A stretch of DNA of 64,000 nt. Origin: Oncomelania hupensis (lineage: Eukaryota > Mollusca > Gastropoda > Littorinimorpha > Pomatiopsidae). The stretch spans positions 163,763,564-163,827,563 of the forward strand of contig CM072511.1 in the NCBI GenBank assembly GCA_036898135.1, read 5' to 3'. A model generated the notes under the pieces. It worked only from the letters and a program-made list of their open reading frames with translations, made no database searches and was not told the DNA's origin. Both the position numbers and the translations under genes were made by a program. Shown here in pieces: positions 8,592 to 21,597 of this stretch. Numbering within the stretch: the stretch's first letter is position 1; each line of letters opens with the position of its first letter.

Positions 8592-11500
8592 CTAAATTGC
8601 TTTGCGATGGTACTCCGGTGGTGCAATGCCGTAATCACTGTGACTGAAGAGCGTTGGAGCATTTTTCAGCATGTGCCTGCAAAACAACGGCAAAAAACAA
8701 GTAAGTTAACTCCCTAGTAAACATTGCTGATAACTGGCTTGAATAATACTGCATTTGCATGAAACATAACGTACTGTGACCCCTCCAATGGTAGAATTTA
8801 AAACTTGCAGATCTCTGGGAGGGGGGGAATGTGGGGTGGGGGGGGGGTGTGGGTTGCTTTCAGGCTGACGGCCTCTAGAAGCTTAGCAGCAGCCCCGTAG
8901 CGACCATGGGTCTGTTGGTGGAAAAACTTACTTGAGGAAGTCATGCATGTGAGTAAGAAGGATATGGACACATTGTTCATCTAGGGCAGTGTAGGCCAGC
9001 ATCTGACCAATCCTCACTGAAACACCACAAATAGGTAACAGTCAAACAACAGGCCAGCATCTGACCAATCCTCACTGAAACACCACAAATAGGTAACAGT
9101 CAAACAACAGCAAACCAAAGGGAGAGTTATAATGCCTCTCTCTCCCTCAAAGGTTAGGGGGAAAACTTTACCATTATCTCTCAAAAAAAAGAAGACAAAA
9201 ATAGTCTTACCAAAAAGACGTAATAAATGAGTGGCACCGTACAAGGCGGACATGGGTTTATCCGGGTATTCTGCCAACAACTGTGGAAAGAAAAACATTA
9301 CATTACATTACATGATTATTGCTTTAGGTCCAGCGGACTCTTCCGAGCCAAATCAGGACCGGACAACCCCCAATCCGCATAAAAGATCTGCTGAAACAAC
9401 CCTAGTGGTAAAACTGAAAGCTCTCCACCAGCCAATCACTTTACAATAAAGACATCCAACGCAGGGGACGCTGAGAGTGTACTCTAATTTATCGAACCCC
9501 CGTTTACAAAAACAAAATAGAATACAAACATCATTATAAAATATCAACAAAACACATACATATAAAATGCCTACATTGCTAAATAATAACGTCATAGGAA
9601 GCCCTAGTGACCACCTGGCAGAAAGCGTCCAATATTCCCAAGCTGATCCAACAGACCTCATACACAAATAAGGAATCTTGTCCCGGAAGAGTTTTTAAAA
9701 AAAAAGGTAGGTGACTGGTTTAGCGAAGAAGAAGATAGTATAGCAGATTGATAGAACAGAGGAGGAATGAGAAAGAGCAGGAATGAGAAAGAGCAAATGA
9801 GAAAGACAGCGACAGCGGGAATTTAAAGCACTAAATTTCCAGAAAGTGGGGATACTATTCATACTAAAACCCCCGGCACCCCAACGGGGGCGGAAAGAAA
9901 AAGAAATCTGTTGTGCTCAAATAAATTTTAAAAACTACCGAAACCCTAAAAGCTAGTTTTCATACAATAGTTCACAATCACTGCTTTGGAAAATGTACTT
10001 AGTGTCCTTGACGGGCACAAAAATAAATTCCTTTGATGACGATGATGATTGTCATTCGGATGATTGTATAAACTGAGGTTTAATCTGTACACACTTGCAT
10101 CACTTCTTGGACTGTAAAGATCCTGATGCTCATGTCCAATACACCCAGGAAGCACCAGGTCCCTTCCCCTGCTCCGCCCTTGGTCACCCAGCGTTGTGCT
10201 CAGTTGTCCGGGGAGTTAGATGAAGCACCTAAGGCAGCAAGTTAGCGTTTCAGGCGGCTCGAGTTAGATCTATCTTGAGCTGGAAAAGCATTATGTATAA
10301 GAATGAGCAAAAAGACAATAGTTACCTCACTGTACTGAGGTCTCTCAAATTTGTAGAGCAACTGGTTCCCAAGCATAACATTGAAATACTCCTTCACACC
10401 TGCCATGGTTTCAATCACCGCACATCTGGTAAGCACAGAAAAGATAGAGGCGTTGCTACCTAGCGTATCAAATCAGGTATACATAGAACAAACAGGGAAA
10501 TCAAAAGTATCTGTACACAAAACGTCAAACCCATCCCTCATAATAAAAAAAAGCAACCACCACAAAAATACTTGTATGCAAACAGAAATTGCAAACAAAG
10601 TAAACAGTGATACAAACAAAACAAAAATGAAACGGCTCCTTAAATCACTCTTTTTGCCTCTGAGATATAAGCGTTATATAAATCCATGCATTATTATTAT
10701 AAAAAATATGCATGGAAAAAAACAAATTACCAAATGATGTGGCAGGATGCAAAAAAAGCCATCCACCTAAAGTTGACATGTATTGATGCCTATTAACCTC
10801 TTACTTGTTCACGTTGCTTTTGGCTGTTCTGCTTTTGATGTATTCCTCAATAATGTTGTCAACTGTATTTTTGCAGGGCAAATTGACCAGCTGAAAAAAA
10901 AAAATAATAAAAAAAAAAGCTTTGTAAAATAAACAAGATATTTACATTTATGGGATATTGTACAGGTTGAAACTGTGAAAAGATGTCCTTGTTTGACAGA
11001 AGGGGCAGAAAGCACAATGACTTGCCAAGAAGTGGAAGCAATCACAAAATACCGAGAATGTTGGTCTCAAAGATGCTACTTATATAATAATATTGGACAC
11101 TAACCATTTTCTGCCGTGTAACCATGTCCCAGTCATCCACAAGCCAAGGCTTCAGTTCATCGGGCATTTTGATTTTCACCTCGATTCTGCTCATGAACAC
11201 ATCCTCCTGCAACAGATTTTGTATAAGCATGAATTAACGTTCCTCACAATGTACAATAGAGTAGGAAACAAGTTTTGAAACTTGAAGGGCAAAGTCTCTA
11301 TGACTCACATGCTCCCTTTGGAACTCACAATACTTAACATGAAAAATAGTGCCTACAAAAAACAAAATGAAACTGACATTAAGATGCAAAAACAGAATTT
11401 GATCTTTCTATTCTCTTGACCTTGAGATGAGGTGAGAGGACAACATTCGAGAATGAACTGGCTTAACACTGAGTGAAGCCATCAGAGTTGCTGAGGACAT

Positions 11501-14500
11501 AGCTGCGCTTTATTGTTGCAGTTCTATGCTTGCTTTGATCACTTCATGCTACAAATGTGAAAACTGTTTCGAATGGACCATGGTGATGACTTAAATCGTT
11601 TCTGAAACAGGGTTTTAAAAACATTAGCAATGTATATTTTGTAAAAATTAATTTAAACAAGCCTTTGTAGCAGACGAATTATTAAACACTTTGCAGGGCA
11701 GGGCTAAATTTTATTTTTGTCAAAAATACTAAAACAAATATCAATATACATCAGACTTAATGCAAAATGTAAACAATCATTTATCAAATATATAATTATG
11801 TTCCACACTGAGTGCTTATATTTTAAAAGAATACTCCAACTGCTTGAGCTCAGCACACAAAGCAATCAAGATGGCGGCCTCCGACAACAACAACATGCTT
11901 CCAGCAGCAGAAAAGAGGGATGCACAGCAAATTCCTCGGTAAGTTCGCTCATATTCAGTTGGTGCCTTCTGTAATAGCACGATATAATGCGGTTCTGCTC
12001 TTTTGTACATCTGTTATGGCCACTTATAGTGCCTCGTTACTAGAATAACTGGTGTCTATGTAGCCTGTGTCAATTCCTGCACTCACACATAGAGCACTGC
12101 ATCATTAATCTAAGAACTGTAATATGAGACGATACATTCAGGGAAGGCACATTCCTCCATTTGCTGAAGGGATGCAGATGGCCACTTTATGAACCCTCCA
12201 CCCACCTTCTCCCCCCTACCCCCCCTCTTCCTCACTTCTGATTAAAGACCGTCTTTCGTTGTGTGCATATTTTTCAAACCAAATAATCATAAGAGGCCTG
12301 TTTTTGAAATTGTTTCCCTCAATAAGCTGTGTTTTTTAAAAAGTAACAGTTATTTTGTATTACATTTCGCATTTCTGTCAGAGGTAATTATAAAATATGT
12401 ATAATAAATACGTCATTTTCTGTTTTTTGCAAGGTGTACCATGTATGGCGAATTCCAAGAGGCCAGAGCGAGCAACCGATTGGAGTCTTTGTGCTTTCTG
12501 CCAGAAGAAAGTTCGTGGTGATAAACCTCAGTGTCCAGCAAATGCCAAGCAGCAATCGCAAGGATCAACATATGTCACTTTGGCGAAGAACTTGACTGAG
12601 TTTCATGAACTTGGTAGGTTACCAACTAGGCTTTTTAAAAGGCTTGATGAGTGGTGGGAGGGGGAGAGGATGTGTTTATATATGTGTATGTGTGTGTATG
12701 TGTGTTGATGTTATTGTTTTTCTTCTTGTTTGTTGACCATCATCATGTAAATGAATGCGGTTGTTAAATAGATAAAATAAAATGACAAAAGTGCAAAGTA
12801 TCAGTTTTTGATGATGCACCAACATTAATATGAAATAACTGGCTTGCCTAAATTTGTAACAGTAACTAAAAAGTGCAGATTGCAATACTAATTTACATGT
12901 GTCTTAGAGATTAAACTGTTAAATTTCATTCCTTTTCTTTTTATTTGTCCAGTGGCACTGACCAGTGTGGATGTGACGATACAGAAATGAGAGATGAATA
13001 CACTGCAGATTCAATTCAAGACTCATTTTGTACTGACAGGTATGTGTAAAAATGTGCGCACAATTGGTGCTCATTACACATTAATTACTGTATAGAAAAA
13101 GTAAAATGAAAATGTTTCAAGTCAATTCACCAGCATTATCTGCACACATTTGAAACTTAGATATATATAATCACAGTATATTAAATTCATCACAATCCCA
13201 AGAAGATGGAACATGCAGTCAGTGGACTGCTGGATCATGGAAATAGTGAACTAATTGGAACATGTCTGAATGGTGCATCACCATACCTTCATTACTCCGT
13301 CTAGTTTTCTAAATCAAATTGTGTGTGTGTGTGGCAGGACTGCTGGTGATGGTGCCTTCACAGAAGCAGTGAGCTCTGAGCACAAGTGGATGGAAATGAG
13401 AGAGAAAGACTCTGTTTCCTGGGGCGCGTACCATGCTGCTTTTCCTCAACACGCCAGGGACAACACGCCAGGCATATCCAGTTTGATGCCGTTATTTCAA
13501 GAGAATTCAAAATCTTCTGCAATGATCAAGCATGCCATAGACCTTGTGAGAAATGCAGTTGATTTCCTAAATCCTGTGCAGAGCCCGGTCATTGCTCTTG
13601 ATCAACCTCTATACGCCATAGCAAAGCAGATTCAGTGGCAAGATCCTCACAAATACGGGGAAGACAAGTTAATACTTATGATGGGGGGCTCCATACTGAA
13701 ATGGATTTTCTCAAGGCACTGGGCACACTTCTTCGTGACAGTGGCTGGACAGACGTTCTGGTGAACTCAAAGCTCGTGAGCCCAGGTGTAGCAGAGTCCT
13801 TGCTTTCAGCCAGCCATGTTACTAGAGCCCGCCTGGCCCATCAACAAACTGTTTGTGCTCTCTTCAAGTTGATGATGATCAATATGTTGCAACCTGTGCA
13901 GTAGTGGAAGAGAAAGTCTCCAGCTCTGAAGAATGGAAATTGCACATGGTCCAGACATCTCCAGCTTTCCACTTCTGGTTCATGATCATGCAACTTCAAG
14001 TCCTGCTCCTGGTCTTTGTTTCTTCCCTTCGTGAGGGTGACTTCCCGCTGTACATTCAGTCATTGGAAAGGATGGTTCCATGGTTTTTTGCGCTTGACTG
14101 TCACAACTACGCAAAATGGTTGTCCATCCACATCAACGATATGAAAAGAATCCTGAATGGTGACAGTGACTGTTTGTGTGAGTTCATGAAAGGTCACTTA
14201 GTGCTTCAGAAAACCAAGCGACCTTTTTCCAAGCTCGCACTGGATCAGGCTCACGAGCAGAACAATGCCATAATCAAAGGTGAGGGTGGAGCTGTCGGAC
14301 TGACTGAAAACCCTTCAGCGCTTCTTCGTTGGCTAATTGGTGGCCCTGAAATTTCACGTGTGATTGCAGAGTTCCAGATGACACTTGGAGGGACATTGGC
14401 TGAGTTAGAGACTCACCATGAGCAGAGAAAAAGTTTCCAAGAAGACTTCATGACTGGGGTGTCAGAACTTGTCAGGTAATTCAAGAGGCAGGCACTCCCT

Positions 14501-17500
14501 TCCAGGAAATAAGCACAGAATTTGTCACTATTCACAGTAACAACATTGTCGACACTGCTGTTCATGAATCTCTTCGGGTCTTCAGAATCTTGGCTGCAAA
14601 CAGTACCAAGAATTTCTCAGTGAAAGGCTAATCACACAAATAAAGAAGATGTCAGACCCTATAAAACTCAAAATGAGCTCAAATCAATTTGCCATTGTGC
14701 CAAGTAAAGTTGGGCAGTGCTAACTTTTAACCCGTACCCTGCCATGTGTTTCCAAGCAATTATTTTTTTATGACAAATGACCTTGATTAGACCTGTGATC
14801 TTCAAATGACCTTGACTTTTATGATCAGCGTTATAGACTCTACTATCTCCTTAACCTTTATTGCAATCCACCCAACAGTTCTTGAGAAAATGAGGTTTAA
14901 CTTTTTAGTCATATGATTTAAGAAAATAGTGTTGGGAGGAAACACTCGTTCACTTTGAATGGCAATTACAGTAGAAGCTTTCTGATCACAAATGTAATCG
15001 AATTCAAGGTCATTCTTGGAAACTAAAGACTCCTTTAATTGGCACTTCATGTGTTTGGTGTCAGTTGCTCGTTGTTTTTACAAACGATGGCAAGGAAGTC
15101 CAGGATGGGCACAGGTATCCTGGCTTATAGGCACTGAAAGGATTAATAACTACTTTTTTTCTTTGATTTTGTATGAAATATTTCTTTTGCACACAGCATA
15201 GTACCTTTGTACCAATTTTTTTCAATTTTGGACCAGTGGATCAATGAAAATAAGCTGTGAACCTTGATTTCAGAGTTACCGTCGGCGGCCATTTTGAAAT
15301 TCATCTATAAATAGATCAAGAATCGAAATTTTAAAAAACCCTGTATCAGATTTTATTTAGCATGTGAAACTCTATGTCTGTGCAAAATTTGGTGTTTGTA
15401 GCACAAAATGATCAATCACGCGACAATAAAGCTAAGCTAACAGGGAAAGATGGAGTATGCTGGTTAAATGATCATCTGTGGTGCCCCAACGACCTCAGAG
15501 TTACGGGATAGGATAGGACCTTGACCTCTGGCTCCAAATACAGTCATGTATTATCAAATACACTACATCAATGTTTTATTCAGAAAAAAAAAAGGGATGA
15601 CCTTGACCCTCACGTGATCTCTGATGCATGTCTGATCAAACAACCCAATGTCGTTGTATACTATGGGTTAAATAAACAGCCATTCCACTGTACTATGACC
15701 TATTTTTTAGTTTTTGCAAGGCCTAAAATAACCTTGACCTTTAAGATCAACACACAAACGAAAAGACTTTGGACAGCTACAGTGACCTTGACTTTGGAGT
15801 GAGGTTGACCAAATTTGTATAGTATGTGTGTCTCATTGATATTTACCATGCATCAAAGAATCATACGCTCAATATTAATAACCTAAAAAATTTTCACAAA
15901 TTTTCATTTTTTGACTAGTATTTGGTGACCCTGCGACCTTGACCAAGTCATTCATTGAATGAATTTATGAAGAATACACCAGCTTACCAAGTTTGGTCGT
16001 GATAAATGAAATAGGTTCTGAGTATTTGGCCACTTTAAAGGTTTTGCACACACAGAGGGTGGAAAGCGGACAGACGGACATGTTTTTAGATGTCATTTTT
16101 GGACTATTTCGGACTCATCTCGCAAGATTTGCAAAAATCAGGAGTTTTTTTTCTTGGGAAGAGGAAAGGGCGGGGAGGAAGAGGGGGGGGGGGGGTAGGG
16201 AGGAGAAGAGCAGGGAAGGGAGGGGGGGGACAAGTACATAGACTCACATTGCTATGCATGTGAGTCAAAAAGCATGAATCAGTGTTCCTGATAACGCACA
16301 ATAGAGTACCCAGGGCAATCTGAAAAGGATTGTGAAATTCGAGGATTTAGCATGCTTCCATCAAAAAACTTTTTATGTCAGCATTTCTGTGGTCTGTACA
16401 AGTGCAACTCATTCAAATGATAACAAGAGAATGTTCTTACTGTCTCGACAGTGGCAGGATCAACCCTAGGGCGCTTTCGTTTGGGCTCAGGAGCTGGTGA
16501 TGAGGCTGCTGAGCCCCTGTCGCTGGATGCTGGTGTGGATCCTGCCACGCTGCTGCTGGTCGTTGTGCTGGGAGCAGGGGGCGGTGGTGCTGCCGCCGCC
16601 AAAGGGCCTGCAAAGGAAACACAATGCCCACAGCAGTCAGCGCTTTTGAATAACGAGGAAGATACAAATGATAACGGAGCAGCAAACAAAACAGGTGCCA
16701 AGAGAATCAGAGGAGTTGTGCTTACTGCAAAATCTTCCATTTGTGGAATTATATAAGCATTCTTTTGGCTCCCACCTATGATAAGGCCCTATTATTGTAG
16801 CTGGGAATAAAATAAAGAGAAAGAGGTACGCCTAGACAGACAGGAGACACAGCATTACTGTAATCAGCAAACATACCTCCAGGCGTCTTCTCTTTCTCTT
16901 TCTTAGTCACCGCTGCGGGTGTCGCCGGTGGTTTCTTGTCTTTATCTTTATCTTTCTCCTCCTTATCAGGTTTGTCCTTGTCCTTTTCATCTTTCTTCTC
17001 CTTGTCCTTCTCTTTCTCAGCTTTCCGTCCTCCTTTGCTGGCCTTTTTGGCAGCCCTGTTGTAAAGCAACATATATTACATATTGTACATCCGCTAGTCA
17101 TATATTACATACTACACACCCGCTAGTCATATTTACAAAGGTGGAAGTCAACAAATCGTTTTGAAGAGAAACTTTATTGTTTTTGTATTGAATGATTGAT
17201 AATGCTGATGATGATACACAGATGCAATAACTATGCTGGGAGCAGCAATACATATACAGGGGGTCCTCGAGTTACAACGTTGATCCGTTTGTCGGACGTG
17301 TCGTAAGCCGATTTTATCGTAAGTCGGAACATAAAGAAAAATACCTGTACTGTACGTACAGTGCTATATACTGTATTGTATCTGTTAATGTTTCTCTCTT
17401 TTCAGATCGCTTTATAATGTCCATTTAAACTTCCATGGTGATGGACTTTCTTTTCTTTGATGCACTACCATCAGAAGAGCCTGACTTACATTTGGGAGCC

Positions 17501-18260
17501 ATAACCAAGGGCAAAAAACGATAAAACACATGAGAGAGATAGACAGCCTAAACAACCAAAATGGCGTATGTACAGTGACTGAGCGTATGAAGCGACGCCA
17601 GCGTAGGAAGAGATGGAGTCTTCCCCGCCGTATAACCACAACAAAGCGTATTCTTCCGCCGTTCGCCAGAAACTAGGTCTCATTTGTTTACGTCGCTTAC
17701 AACGCTAAACCGCGTAAGCGGAACGACGCGTAATATTATTTATTTTATTTTTATGGGGAGGAGCGTCGTAACCCACGAAACAACGCAAGTCGAGACCAGC
17801 GTAAACTGAGGACTTACTGTATATATATAAAAAACAGTAACTACAAAACACACATTAAACTTTCAAATATATCCCAAAGCCACTTCTTTCTCTACCATTA
17901 CAATATTTGTCATCATTTATTCTTTCTAGCTAGATATCTGCCATAAACCAACACAATGCGTATTCTAACGATCTTGGATATAATATAATCATCAAGCATA
18001 AAGTAGTCCACACCTCTAACTCAGCCTAGCAGAGTACATGTTGTGATTTTGACAGTGGGTTACATTGACTCACCCATGTGCCTTCATCAGCTCCTTCTGC
18101 TTTTGAAGCCCTGCGTCATTCAGTTTCAACACTCGAGTTTCTGGTACCCACTCATCCCAGCTGAAAAAATATCAAACAGGTGACTTGTAGTTTCTAAGTC
18201 TACAGCTCAACATAATTATGTAAAATGAACATTAAAGAGAGAGAGAGAGAGAGAGAGAGG

Positions 18261-18326
<66 letters not shown>

Positions 18327-21300
18327 TTAATTAGTAGGTGGATGGGAGAAGGGCTTACTTTTTGTTCCAGCCGTTGTAGTGGATGTAATATCTGTTCAGC
18401 TTGTCCTTCATTTCCACCTTGACGCACTGAAACAGCAAATCAATCATGAATGCAATGCATTATGAATGACAAAACTAACAATCATGACATTTCTGGCAAT
18501 AGTTGTCAACCCACCTCCCCCTCACAATCAAACAAAACTAACAAAAAAACACCACAAAAACAACAACAACAACAGAACACTCTAAAACAATGGAATCCGA
18601 CGATGTGTGATAATGTTGGAACTTGTAAATAATGTCTACATAATATTGGTTAGCATGAAGCGTACTTTACACTCCCAGACTTCCATGCAAAAGTATTTTA
18701 CTAATAGTCCTAACCCCTTGGAATAACCTCACTGCCGAAGCTGTGGATGCTAAATCACTCAATGTGTTCAAGAACTGTTATTTAACAATAGCATCTACTC
18801 CACCAAATTGGATTCTAAATTGTTAGGCACTGAGGCGAGGGGTCTGGGTCTTGAGACCCTCATCAAGATCTAATATGAGGGCCAAAGGCGGTTAGCCTAT
18901 ATCAGTATATGTTAAACTATGCTATGGTAAACACATTGACATCATGTTTAGTGTGACAATATCATAAATGATCACACTAAGATGGAATAAGTATAAACGT
19001 TGTGATAATGTACATTCAGGAATGTAAATAGGTAGTCCAAGCCCTTCATTGGCTCTTGTCCGCTTGGCAGTTTTGACTTCACTTTCAACACTTATTATTA
19101 ATGTAAAACTGCATCAAAACGAACAGTGGCTGTATTCAAATAAAAATTGAAAGCTTTATCTTTACATCTGTGTTGTTTTTAATGCATGTTTATGCGAAAG
19201 ATTCCGAGAAAACAACTTTTGAATACGCTTCTATCCGAGCGCTGAATGCCGCTCCGAAACAAAATGTCAGGGCGTCTGCTGCGAGGTTGCTCGTTTCAAA
19301 CTCAAAGTGCTTTAAGATATTTCATTGGATGGCCTAAAAATAAGAACCAATGAGAAGTTCGGATACTTAGCTTCATTTACATATCAAATATGGTGGGCTC
19401 TGATGTGTAAAAGTGTTATTACGAGCCGAACAAAGTGGATAAAGCGGTTTTGATGTAAGTTTGATTTTAACTAGAAGTTTAAAAATTAGCAAGAAATAAA
19501 GAGCAGACTTTCCTTTATAAAACTAGGGTATTTATTAATTTGTGCATTACTCTATCGCGGAGCGCTTTGCCGTAGAAAAGTGTACCCAAACAGTGTTCGG
19601 GTTTTCTTGCGGTCATGGCGAACTCGTAGGCCTATTCAGCGACACGAGTGCTGAGCGTAGTAGCACACTAGTAGGCCTATAATTTGCCGGCACGCACTGC
19701 GAATTTGATGATTTCCCAACTTTGAAGCACCAAAACGGCTGAACATTACATGGGATAGGCCTGAAGAAAATTGGGCTTGGAGTATAACATATGAAGGGGT
19801 TACCTGTCAAAAATCAGCTTTCTGGTATCAATATTGGCTTCACTTTGAGACTCCAAAGTTGTCAATTTATTCAATTCCAAAACGTTGCCAAAAAAACACC
19901 AACATTCGGCATTTTCAAACATTAATAACTTTTTACCTATTTGTCCTATGGGGGAACAAAATATACCACTGTGTTCAGAATGAAAAGCTCTTTAAATTTA
20001 TGTCAGTATTGTGATGAGGAAATCATTTTTTTAAAATGGCTTTTGACTACCTAATGTAAAGTCTCCCTTTATCAGGCACAACAAAAATAAAAATTACATT
20101 GAACGTGATAGTGATACAACTCAACTGTTGACTGTTGACTCAACTGTGACTGAGTACCTACTCTCTTAAGGGTGGGGAAGGTAAAGCAGCGAGGGAGATG
20201 GGCAAAATGTAAGAAATACTAGGATGCACTAAATAAAATGAAGTGTAATCTGTAAAATGTAAACGCTCTGTCAGTGTCAGCTAAACTAAAGATAACGGTT
20301 GCAATGTAAACGAACAGTACCATGTCGAAACGGTGTCTATTTCTTCGTTCATGCACACAATATCCGTTAATAGTGCATTGCTGGCCCAAGATAAGTGTGA
20401 TCTCCAACATCACGCTCCCCTACGGCCACAAGGCTATGGGATCACCTTTACCTACCTTTTAGTGATACATACCTTTGCCTCATACAACAGAGGTCCATGA
20501 AAGCACAGCACTTTCTCTCCTAAAACAAAGGAAACGAGATCGTTAAACCATCACAATAAATTGCTATTCGTAATAGATCTGTGGACTGAAATATAAATGT
20601 AAGAAATAATAGGATGCACTAAATAAAATGAAGTGTAATCTGTAAAATGTAAACGCTCTGTCAGTGTCAGCTAAACTAAAGAGTAACGGTTGCAATGTAA
20701 ACGTGCTCTCGTCCTTTCTCGTCTTGACTATTGCAACTCTCTCCTTGCTGGCTCCCCAAAACACATCATTGACAAACTACAAAAGGTTCAGAACTCAGCA
20801 GCTAGACTAGTATTCCGAGCAAAGAAACGCGACCACATCACACCTCTACTACATTCCCTTCACTGGCTTCCTGTGCAAGCACGCATAGAGTACAAACTCT
20901 CTGTTCTCTGTCACAACTTCTTCACAGATTCTTGTCCTTCCTACCTTGCTGATCTACTGTCTGTCTACTTTCCTTCACGCACTTTAAGATCTTCTGCTAA
21001 CACTCGCACACTCAAGGTTCCCGTCACCCGCACTAAGACATACGGCCAACGTGCATTCACTTACTCCTCACCCAAGCAGTGGAATTCCCTTCCCTCACGT
21101 ATCCGCAACATACAATCAACACAAGCATTCAAAAACTGAAAAGGTCCTGAAAACCCACCTCTTCAAACTGCATTATTCAGACTGATTTGTATCCCGCTGC
21201 CATTCTTCCCTCTTTTGTCTCTGTCTGATCCGTAAGTGTATACACGGCTGTAAATAATTCTACTGTTTTCCTTCCTGGGTCTAACCGGGCATCATAAATA

Positions 21301-21546
21301 GCAGTTAGCTATTCTATTTTTGTCTTTTTGTCATTTGTGTACATAGTTGTAAATAGTTTTTACTTTTACTGTTCCGTCTTTTGGTGTATCGTAGACGACG
21401 TAGCAAAAGCGATGTTTGATCGAGTGCATGTATTTTTATGTAATGACTATGTAAAGCGCGGTGAGTCTGGTCATAGGCTGGAGTACCCGCTATATAAAAA
21501 TCCGTTATTATTATTATATTATAATTATTATATTATTATTATTACC

Positions 21547-21597
<51 letters not shown>

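Noticed and set aside
8334..8662. Gly-rich minus-strand protein
   Set aside because: Produced by the C62 homopolymer; the true MORF4L1 last exon uses another frame.
11871..11938. Certain first coding exon of the nested gene
   Set aside because: The ATG and donor look good, but the phase does not match the next exon, so it can only be a UTR exon or unrelated.
16451..16756. Plus-strand Gly/Ala-rich 101-codon frame
   Set aside because: Antisense shadow of the MORF4L1 linker exon at 16441-16607.
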